IMG/VR virus record: IMGVR_UViG_3300005451_000010
Coordinates: 1 to 21,627 of that record
DNA length: 21,627 nt
Direction: 5' to 3' (one strand)
Source of the DNA: a virus
In this document: one piece after another, positions 1 through 6,522 of the stretch
Layout: every line of letters begins with the position of its first letter
Numbering within the stretch: the stretch's first letter is position 1
Made by a program: the position numbers and the translations under genes
Notes under the pieces: model-generated
What the model was told of the DNA's origin: nothing
What the model saw: the letters and a program-made list of their open reading frames with translations, nothing else
The model's database searches: none

Positions 1-909
1 AACAACTTGAGCAGTCGGGCTAAAACCAGAAATATCATACGACGATTTTAAGCGCCACCATGACCCAAACGGAAAACAAGTCGCATCACTCCCACAAGCC
101 CCTGCGTAGTTTGTGGCAGGCCAAGTTGATTTAGGCTGAATGTATCCACCAGACAAGGTAAAACGCAACGCATGGTCAATATGCCCCGCTTTCAGTTCGT
201 CGTAGCGGACCAGTAACGGCAAGATGTACATACCAGCCGCGTCAATGGACCCACCTCCGTCCCCAGCGTCCGCCAATTGATAGGACATCGGACCATACTG
301 GACGCCAGACTGCGCGTTGCAAGTGGGACAATCTCCTTTGGTTCCAACTGGGTAATAGTTATAGATTTCTGTCATCTGGCATGTGCTTGTGCTGAGCCCA
401 AGCTGATGTCTGTCTTGGGCAAAGTAGTCCGACGGATAGAGCGCACTTTCTACGCCCCGATAAGGTGCCGCTACAATCGGAAACTGCTTTCCGTCGCTTC
501 CTGTCGTGTAGTAGAACTTCATAGTGTCTGTTGGTGTAGCATTGCTCATCACATTTAAAGGAAAGTCCGTCTCAAATTGGATGGGAACGGCCCCGGAGAT
601 ATTGGCAATGCGCGTGGCGCTGTTGGCGGAAACCGGCAAGGAGGTGATATCCACATTATAGATGTGGTCGTTGGGAAGGACCGGACATCCTGCAATTTGA
701 TTACGGGCTGGAAAGGACGCCGGGGCTGTGTAGAGTCCTCCTGCTGAGATGGTTCCGGTACTTCCCGGCATCATGGACCAAGTAACGGTATCCGTCGAAT
801 AGAGCTGAACGCTGTTCCCCAGATAAACGGTTGCTGTGGAAGGTGTGACAATCGGGGCCGCTTGAACAAGTCCTTCCAGAAAGATGAAACTCACGGCGTA
901 CCATTTCAT
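1..909 (-). CDS. Secreted protein with Ig-like N-terminus and conserved beta domain (partial, 3' end outside window)
   Basis: The frame is open from an ATG at 909 to base 1, giving 303 residues without a stop, so the C-terminus is missing. The N-terminus (MKWYAVSFIFL, then VQAAP) looks like a short Sec signal peptide, although a Glu sits at its end. Residues about 20-62 resemble a bacterial Ig-like domain: a 'V-T-P-S-T-A-T-V-x-L-G' strand, then 'V-T-W-S' and 'G-T-I-S-A-G-G-L-Y-T-A-P'. The rest shows a set of motifs (DRHQLGLS, ILPLLVRYDELKAGHIDHAL, WPATNYAG, RLKSSYDISGFSP) that I recall from secreted hypothetical proteins of soil bacteria such as Acidobacteria. This is recollection, not a search. 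Six cysteines are visible, including a DCPTC pair. Its ATG overlaps the upstream TGA (ATGA), so it belongs to the fibre operon. A role as adhesin or secreted accessory protein is inferred. Confidence 0.75.
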   Translation of the reverse strand, partial: MKWYAVSFIFLEGLVQAAPIVTPSTATVYLGNSVQLYSTDTVTWSMMPGSTGTISAGGLYTAPASFPARNQIAGCPVLPNDHIYNVDITSLPVSANSATRIANISGAVPIQFETDFPLNVMSNATPTDTMKFYYTTGSDGKQFPIVAAPYRGVESALYPSDYFAQDRHQLGLSTSTCQMTEIYNYYPVGTKGDCPTCNAQSGVQYGPMSYQLADAGDGGGSIDAAGMYILPLLVRYDELKAGHIDHALRFTLSGGYIQPKSTWPATNYAGACGSDATCFPFGSWWRLKSSYDISGFSPTAQVV

Positions 910-1655
910 TCGCTGAGTCTTTCCATTTTAAGCATTTTACATGCACCACCACCCGCACAAACTGTAGGACTGGATGTTTTAAAGGCTGCCATCAGCATAG
1001 ACCATGGGGCACTTCCCGATGCTGTTATGGTTGCCGTTTGAGCTGTGCAGTCTGTTGCATTGACATCTTCCCATCCATAAGAATTTCCTTGTGAAGTATG
1101 TGCCTCTTGTCCTTCTATCGTATAAGATCCTCCTGCTGTGTAAGTAAGACTATTAGCCATAGATATGCCGCCCGCTACAATCAGATCATTGGCAGCCGTG
1201 GGTGTGCAGGAACCGCTGGTCAATGCAGTACTATTGCCACTGGAGCCAGCAGAATGGCAATCGGCTACAGTCCCAATCGCCGCCATATTGGTATATTCGC
1301 CGCAACCACTATCTCCTGTATGACTGTCAGCCCAAGTAGGACCACACGAACCAAAACCGCTTCCCGCGACAACTGTCCAAGAAATGATCGTTTCGTTACT
1401 GGTGCCATTTAGTGTCGTATAATGAGTCCATGTTTGTGCAGTACCGCCATCTTGATCTCCCGTAATCGTTGTTGTTCCCTGAATGACCGTCACGCAAACA
1501 ACTAAATTCCCAACCGCTACGTTTGGAGTAAAAGAACAAAGACTTCCTGGTTGTGATGTAAAACCTCCTTCCGCACATTTATGAAGTGGCGGAGCGGCGC
1601 ACCACGTTTGATAAGGGATAAACAGGAATAGACCTACAGCAATTAAACGTTTCAT
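906..1655 (-). CDS. Secreted cysteine-rich beta protein, likely appendage or adhesin
   Basis: This 249-aa protein starts at the ATG at 1655, which overlaps the upstream stop as ATGA. An ATG-proximal extension by seven residues is possible but would put a non-signal sequence before the Lys-Arg. The N-terminus (MKRLIAVGLFLFIPYQTWCA) has a basic n-region, a hydrophobic core and an A-x-A-type end: a plausible signal peptidase I substrate. The mature part is rich in Thr, Ser and Gly and has ten cysteines spread along it, an even number consistent with disulfides. The pattern 'VGNLVVCVTV', then a short C-terminal strand ending in 'W-S-M-L-M-A-A-F-K', is of a type I associate with extracellular beta-sandwich proteins next to phage fibres. 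No catalytic motif is seen. It sits between two other signal-peptide proteins. Confidence 0.75.
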   Translation of the reverse strand: MKRLIAVGLFLFIPYQTWCAAPPLHKCAEGGFTSQPGSLCSFTPNVAVGNLVVCVTVIQGTTTITGDQDGGTAQTWTHYTTLNGTSNETIISWTVVAGSGFGSCGPTWADSHTGDSGCGEYTNMAAIGTVADCHSAGSSGNSTALTSGSCTPTAANDLIVAGGISMANSLTYTAGGSYTIEGQEAHTSQGNSYGWEDVNATDCTAQTATITASGSAPWSMLMAAFKTSSPTVCAGGGACKMLKMERLSE

Positions 1656-2689
1656 GGGGAAACAACTTCCATCCATTGCCAGTTAACAGAAATTTTAGCT
1701 CCTGTCATACTGGTATTTTCGAAGTTAACGCCCACACATTGCGTAGCACCTCTCAAAACAATGGGTTTTAGACGCCAATTAGCCGGGGAAATATAGATAT
1801 CATTCGGCGTGGCTGTCGCAGCCGCCATGCAACCTAACTGATAATTGTCCAAATGACCTACCAAAGTCCCGTTATTTTGATTTCCTGTCGTAAAGAAAAT
1901 GGCACTCGATTGGACCACTCCATAGTTAGAGTCCTCTGGAGTGGCTGTCATCGTTGACCATTGACCTGTATAAGCACTGGAACGTTTCATTACAGAAAGA
2001 GACACGTTTCCAGCTGTTGTCTGAGTACAAGATACCCGCAATCCCGTCAGATAGACCGTTTTAGCCGCATTCCCACATAAGGCTGTTACATCCGTGTTTG
2101 TACTGGCTGCTACCAGTGAAAACGTGTTGGTTGACGCACTGTAACTGGCGAAGGTGATATCCGGTCCAGACCAGACACCCATCAAACCGCTGCTACTTAA
2201 AATCATGGTCGCTACATCCCGACCTTGCGTAAATTGGGACCCATTATTCCCAAAAGCACTTTGCGAAATGCCTGGTAAAGTAGGCAATCTGTTGGTGCCA
2301 GCTGCAACGCCATTATTTGATAAGGTTCCCACCATTCCAATGGTTGAATTGGCAACTTGCCAAGAACCCGTGCCCGCTGCAACAGTAAACCCTCCCGCGT
2401 TGAGGACTGTCCAAGTTCCTGTTCCGGCAGTGACCGTAAATCCAGCTACATTGTTCACAGACCCAATTGCGTTGGTACCGGCTGGAATAGCCGCGATCAT
2501 GTTAACAGGTGCCGTGCTGAAGCAAGTCGTCGTTCCTGCCGCTCCGTCGCACAATTTAACCTTCTGGTAGTTCACTCCTCCTACGGCATCTGTTCCGATG
2601 GTTGTTCCTGTTCCCTGTGTGATCGAAATGTCTGCCCAGACCCATGCTCCAAAAGCCAAAATTATGATGCCAATGAGTAAACGTTTCAT
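1652..2689 (-). CDS. Secreted phage-type structural protein with tandem 17-residue repeats
   Basis: The protein has 345 residues, starts at the ATG at 2689, and is preceded by GGGGTG as a weak ribosome site. Residues 1-19 (MKRLLIGIIILAFGAWVWA) form a clear signal peptide with V-W-A before the likely cleavage site. The next segment, 'T-D-A-V-G-G-V-N-Y-Q-K-V-K-L', matches a domain I recognise from phage virion proteins that read D-x-x-G-G-V-x-Y-Q-R-V-K. Residues 81-97 and 98-114 are tandem copies of A-G-F-T-V-x-A-G-T-G-x-W-x-V. The C-terminal half (about 190-345) resembles a receptor- or fibre-type beta domain and carries most of the six mature cysteines. The phage-type domain fused to a secretion signal is the odd feature. 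Fibre or surface attachment is the likely role, by context. Confidence 0.78.
   Translation of the reverse strand: MKRLLIGIIILAFGAWVWADISITQGTGTTIGTDAVGGVNYQKVKLCDGAAGTTTCFSTAPVNMIAAIPAGTNAIGSVNNVAGFTVTAGTGTWTVLNAGGFTVAAGTGSWQVANSTIGMVGTLSNNGVAAGTNRLPTLPGISQSAFGNNGSQFTQGRDVATMILSSSGLMGVWSGPDITFASYSASTNTFSLVAASTNTDVTALCGNAAKTVYLTGLRVSCTQTTAGNVSLSVMKRSSAYTGQWSTMTATPEDSNYGVVQSSAIFFTTGNQNNGTLVGHLDNYQLGCMAAATATPNDIYISPANWRLKPIVLRGATQCVGVNFENTSMTGAKISVNWQWMEVVSP
2348..2449 (-). repeat. Two tandem 51-bp coding repeats (17-aa beta unit)
   Basis: The two copies encode VAGFTVTAGTGTWTVLN and AGGFTVAAGTGSWQVAN within the secreted phage-type protein. The DNA copies have diverged at third codon positions while the peptide is kept. 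This suggests a selected structural repeat, such as a beta-solenoid rung, rather than a recent duplication. Confidence 0.8.
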
Positions 2690-2702
2690 ATCATCACCCC
2701 AA

Positions 2703-2918
2703 TCATTGTTTGTATGTCACTGCGCATAAAATACCCATACACTGACCTGTCACTGTTGAAACCGCAACGGACTCAAATTCTCTGACTCCTAAATCCAGAT
2801 AACCTCCCTGGACTGTAACTTTAGCTCCCTGGATATTCACTTCCGATTGCGGAACAGCCCAAACTCGACTAATAAAAAATACAGAAAAAACAGCCGAAAT
2901 GATCCATATTATCTTCAC
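2703..2918 (-). CDS. Small secreted protein of unknown function
   Basis: This is a 71-aa protein with a GTG start at 2918, placed six bases after AAGGGG. That ribosome site lies across the TAA of the fibre gene upstream, so translation is probably coupled. Residues 1-22 (MKIIWIISAVFSVFFISRVW, then A) form a strong signal peptide with V-W-A before V-P. The mature part is only about 50 residues and contains short alternating strands (SEVNIQGAKVTVQGG) and two cysteines near the C-terminus (QCMGILC), which could form one disulfide. I do not recognise the family. Its place in a run of secreted genes and its coupling to the fibre gene suggest a fibre accessory or chaperone-like factor, but nothing in the sequence proves this. 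Confidence 0.65.
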   Translation of the reverse strand: MKIIWIISAVFSVFFISRVWAVPQSEVNIQGAKVTVQGGYLDLGVREFESVAVSTVTGQCMGILCAVTYKQ

Positions 2919-2921
2919 TCC

Positions 2922-5777
2922 TTACCCCTTATTTCCGTGACAAATATACCACACCGTTCCGCCGCCTAAAGTAGCACTGAACCCAAACGTAATCCCGGTG
3001 GTCGTGATGGACGTAATATCCGCTGTCACAGCGGTTGAGTTGGTGGATTGCACGCAGATTGGCGGATTGACCCAGGGATTGGCAAAAGTCATGGCGCAGG
3101 ACGTTACTATTCCACCTCCAACAGTAATCATACCAGCGGTATCCGTTCCGGAAACTGAAGGGGATGTCCCACAAGTCCCCATGGTAGGAGTCGTACCGCT
3201 TGAAACAATATGACCATCCGCCTGCACTCCGAATACCATGGTGGATGTTGCGGCAGACGTGAGCGTCAGTTCGTAGTCTGTCGGTGCCACAGCGGGCTGT
3301 GTTGAGATACTGACCATTGGCGTACCAACTGTGGATGTTGAAAATTGCGCGATATATTGGTACGTGTTGCTGTTAGCCACGCTCATTAAACCGCCTGCCG
3401 TAATCGTCCAGCTGGATGCGGATGTTTGCGCATGACTCCAGTTATTTTCTAAATCAGTGTAGGCCACATCCGTTGGAATCTCTGCGGCTACTAGACGCGT
3501 CGCACTCCAGATACCCTGTGTAACGGTACCCAACAAGGTAGGCAATGTCCCCTGCAAGGTAACAGAGGAAGGATTCAATGTATAGAAATAGGTATTCCCA
3601 GCAATCAATTTTCCATTGGTTGTCGCTGAATCAAACAAAATCTGTGTGGTGGAATTGGAACTTGAAATCGCTGGACCAAAAAAAGCGTTAGGACCTCCGG
3701 TAGTAATCGCTAGCGAAAAGGCACTCCCTCCACTTCCTCCAGTTAACGCCTGACACGTAAATAAGCTAGATGCACTGTAACCTATAGCATGAGTTCCGTC
3801 ACCGCACGTTGAAAGACCGGCCCCTGTCATACTTCCCACATTCATGTTATAAAGCACATTCATGCCGTTGGTTCCTTGAACACTCATACTGGAGTAAACA
3901 ACCACACCGTTCGATGACACAGAGACGGTTTTTGTCTGTCCTGGGAGCATCACGATCGGCTGACCTTTATTGGCTGTTGTCTGCAAATCCATTTCACCAG
4001 TATTCCCACTACCACTGTAAAAATCTATTTTATTGTCTACAGATGCCTGAGCGTGAATATCATTGTCGCTTTTTCCCATAATGATCGCCGCTCCACTAGC
4101 ACCCGCTACGATTCCCTTATCAATGACCAAATCTTGATGGTCTTGGAGGTAAACTTGATTTTGTTTTGTTTGACTTCCAACATTAAATAAGACACGGCCA
4201 TCGTAAGAATCGGGTCCTACATAGATATCTAAAAAACTTGGTAAACTATTAGTACCTCCAGTATTGATGGTGACGGAGCTGCCAATCGTGACACTCGATC
4301 CATTGAATTGAAATTTGCTAGATCCCGCAAAAGCGCTACCACTTTTATACTGGACCGAATTGTCGGGACCACCCGGCGTAAAAGAATTGGGACAGGGACC
4401 GGCATCAAGAAGCGTATAGTCCGTCGTATTCCCCCATTTCGCACAATTCCCAAACGTAAAAGGACCGCTGGCCGCGACCACGGTGTAAGTAGACCCTCTG
4501 AGCGTTTCAATAACAGAACCATCACCAGGACCATTAATTGTCACTGAACCGGCTGTTATTCCATAAGTGACCGTACTTTGAGAAGGACCGGTAAAAAGAA
4601 ACGTAGTTCCCGTTTCATTTGCCGTCAAATTAAGATAAGTGATCGTTGAGGCGTTGGACGTAAAGTTCGCAACAGTTCCGCTGGACACATTGAATGTCGC
4701 CGACTGAACGGTTGTCTGACTATGGATAAAATCGGTCGTTGCGGGATTTAACGAAAGATAAGCCGTGGTTCCTGACGCAGTAACCAAAAATCCTTGACTG
4801 TTGAAATTCTCAGAATTAGTGGGGCTTGTGACTTGGACGCCAGAACGTGTTACCTGCAATGATGATCCGCTTCCGCCGCCGCCGCCTCCACATGCCCCTC
4901 CACTGCTGGTCAATTTTCCAGTTCCATCAGACTGTACGCACTGCCCGGACGCTAGGTAACTCGCTATAAGAGACGTATCAACAGACATGGAATGCGCCTG
5001 TAGAATTCCAGTCGTAGTCGATATAGCCATATGATAATCTGTTCCAGAAAGAGTCGGAGAAGTACCAATCAATACGGAATAAGCATTGGCTGTGCCTCCC
5101 TTAACAGCAAACTGGGATGTTCCTGAAACGGTATGAGTCCCAATATAAACAGGATTTTCAAAGGCCGAACGAGTACCAGATGGACTAATTGAATTTCCCA
5201 CACGGTCCCCGTAAATGGGACCAATCATCAAATGACCTGCCGAAAAAACGGCTGGAACATTGGACCCGTCAATTAAAGCAGACCCGCCAGCAGTACTTCC
5301 TATCAATTGAAGAACCGGCTGAGTCGCTCCGTCGTTTTTCACGTAGACATAGGCCGTCCCATCTGTATTCGGCAATTGAAGATAGGCAGTCCCACCTGCC
5401 GTGGTAAAAAGCCCGCAGATGGTCCCGGACGAGTTGCAGACATCCAGCGTACCCCCGGTCGGCCCGAAAAACTTGACCGTACCGTTTACCACCAGTTTCT
5501 CCGTGCCATTATAAGCATCTGTCGAAACATAAAGGCGGTTGAAGGTGGCAGACGAAAAGGCGACGGAACCAACAAATATGTTGTATCCCGTAAACGAATT
5601 GGAACTGCTCAAAACCGCAACGGAAGAATCAATAATATAGAAATTGGTGGAAACTTTCGTTCCCCAATTTGTTTCGTGGAGATCAGGCGCGTACAGTCCG
5701 ATTTTAGGCGTGGTAGTCCCAGCTAGACAAAACGCGGGTATTAAAACACTGCCTAACCCGATCAAAAAACGCTTCAT
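2922..5777 (-). CDS. Tail-fibre-like protein with N-terminal signal peptide
   Basis: The largest protein here has 951 residues. Its ATG overlaps the glycosyltransferase stop (ATGA). Residues 1-19 (MKRFLIGLGSVLIPAFCLA) form a signal peptide. Residues 22-55 (TPKIGLYAPDLHETNWGTKV, then an N-F-Y-I-I-D motif) resemble the start of phage fibres that mention a time- or position-counted 'N-x-N-x-x-I-D'. The body is Ser/Thr/Gly-rich beta repeat. It includes a glycine run at about 295-305 and a 'D-N-S-V-Q-Y-K-S-G-S-A-F-A-G-S-S-K-F-x-F-N-G' unit of the kind repeated in many phage fibres. The C-terminus has a fibre-tip-type domain (GTDTAGMITVGGG, then SCAMTFANPW, ending in WYICHGNKG). Twelve mature cysteines occur as six close pairs. 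Host recognition is the likely role. The signal peptide on such a protein is very unusual. Confidence 0.85.
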   Translation of the reverse strand: MKRFLIGLGSVLIPAFCLAGTTTPKIGLYAPDLHETNWGTKVSTNFYIIDSSVAVLSSSNSFTGYNIFVGSVAFSSATFNRLYVSTDAYNGTEKLVVNGTVKFFGPTGGTLDVCNSSGTICGLFTTAGGTAYLQLPNTDGTAYVYVKNDGATQPVLQLIGSTAGGSALIDGSNVPAVFSAGHLMIGPIYGDRVGNSISPSGTRSAFENPVYIGTHTVSGTSQFAVKGGTANAYSVLIGTSPTLSGTDYHMAISTTTGILQAHSMSVDTSLIASYLASGQCVQSDGTGKLTSSGGACGGGGGGSGSSLQVTRSGVQVTSPTNSENFNSQGFLVTASGTTAYLSLNPATTDFIHSQTTVQSATFNVSSGTVANFTSNASTITYLNLTANETGTTFLFTGPSQSTVTYGITAGSVTINGPGDGSVIETLRGSTYTVVAASGPFTFGNCAKWGNTTDYTLLDAGPCPNSFTPGGPDNSVQYKSGSAFAGSSKFQFNGSSVTIGSSVTINTGGTNSLPSFLDIYVGPDSYDGRVLFNVGSQTKQNQVYLQDHQDLVIDKGIVAGASGAAIIMGKSDNDIHAQASVDNKIDFYSGSGNTGEMDLQTTANKGQPIVMLPGQTKTVSVSSNGVVVYSSMSVQGTNGMNVLYNMNVGSMTGAGLSTCGDGTHAIGYSASSLFTCQALTGGSGGSAFSLAITTGGPNAFFGPAISSSNSTTQILFDSATTNGKLIAGNTYFYTLNPSSVTLQGTLPTLLGTVTQGIWSATRLVAAEIPTDVAYTDLENNWSHAQTSASSWTITAGGLMSVANSNTYQYIAQFSTSTVGTPMVSISTQPAVAPTDYELTLTSAATSTMVFGVQADGHIVSSGTTPTMGTCGTSPSVSGTDTAGMITVGGGIVTSCAMTFANPWVNPPICVQSTNSTAVTADITSITTTGITFGFSATLGGGTVWYICHGNKG

Positions 5778-6505
5778 TCCTCAGCCTCATTTCCTATAAT
5801 GACTTTCTCGGTCACATGGCCTACCATAACTCTTGGGTCAACCAAAACCTTGATCCCTGCCTGCTTAAGCTGGTTGCAAAACCACATGTCTTCACTGTGA
5901 CCATTGAACGTGAAGTCCCCACCCGTGGAATAAGCATTCACATACTTGCAAAAAGGCTGTTCCAGTTTCTTGAAAATTTCCGTACGCATCAAAACACATC
6001 CCAGGCCGAACACGTCCACTGGCTGTATCACATCAAAGAATTGGAGATGCTTGAAAAAAAGCGTCTGGGTTCCGTCCTGAGCGATAAACCCCTGAGATTT
6101 CAACGCTTCCCGCTTGGGTTCCAAGCTCTCAGACCATGGGCTGTATTTCCCGACCACGGCCCGATAGGGGAACGTTTTGGTGAAGTAAACGCCCGTCACC
6201 GCACCTGCATCGGGATTTTCAAGCAAGGTATCAAGGAGCGCGGTCAGCGTGTTTTTCTTAAATACCTGGTCCATGTCAGCGCACATGATCAATTCCGCTT
6301 CATATTTGTTGGAAGTTGAAACAGCGAAGGCTTCGTTACGATTCAAGCAGATCGGGAATTTGCCGCTGATATAAAACTTGAGCTTGTAGTCTTTCAGAGC
6401 GAGTTCTTCCTGAACGTCAGGCCCCGTCATTTCAAGAAAACTCTTAAAGACTTTGCTTGAAACGGTCTGGAAGGTAAGGGGGCTGTAAACAAGGATAGTT
6501 TTAAT
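5774..6505 (-). CDS. GT-A-type (family 2-like) glycosyltransferase, apparent ATT start
   Basis: It probably transfers a sugar from a nucleotide-sugar donor in the cytoplasm; donor and acceptor are unknown. The first ATG (6430) would give 218 aa but would cut off the first beta strand. The frame continues upstream as KTILVYSPLTFQTVSSKVF, a good GT-A N-terminus. The only plausible start there is ATT at 6505, 11 bases after a perfect AGGAGG, giving 243 aa. With that start, the DxD motif is A-D-M-D (D77, D79) after the hydrophobic strand, and a later G-H-S-E-D motif (E205, D206) fits the catalytic-base region. V-F-G-L-G-C-x-L-M-R lies between them. No membrane segment is seen. Phages use such enzymes on DNA, host surface sugars or virion proteins. 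The adjacent fibre makes the last idea attractive but unproven. Confidence 0.82.
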   Translation of the reverse strand: MKTILVYSPLTFQTVSSKVFKSFLEMTGPDVQEELALKDYKLKFYISGKFPICLNRNEAFAVSTSNKYEAELIMCADMDQVFKKNTLTALLDTLLENPDAGAVTGVYFTKTFPYRAVVGKYSPWSESLEPKREALKSQGFIAQDGTQTLFFKHLQFFDVIQPVDVFGLGCVLMRTEIFKKLEQPFCKYVNAYSTGGDFTFNGHSEDMWFCNQLKQAGIKVLVDPRVMVGHVTEKVIIGNEAEE

Positions 6506-6516
6506 GACGAAACAAA

Positions 6517-6522
6517 CCTCCT
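6517..6522 (-). promoter_or_regulatory. Strong Shine-Dalgarno (AGGAGG) of the glycosyltransferase
   Basis: The minus strand reads TAGGAGG, where the TAG is the stop of the upstream gene. Eleven bases separate the motif from the ATT at 6505-6503. There is no ATG, GTG or TTG in the glycosyltransferase frame until the ATG at 6430, 86 bases further on, so this site decides the start in favour of ATT. Confidence 0.75.

Noticed and set aside
4868-4905. Triplet-like ccgccgccgccg run resembling a microsatellite
   Set aside because: It encodes the glycine linker of the fibre in frame; a protein-level linker explains it.
5712-5777. Lipobox in the fibre signal peptide (I-P-A-F-C)
   Set aside because: The residues before Cys do not fit L-[A/S/T]-[G/A]-C, and L-A-G follows; a signal peptidase I site is the better reading.
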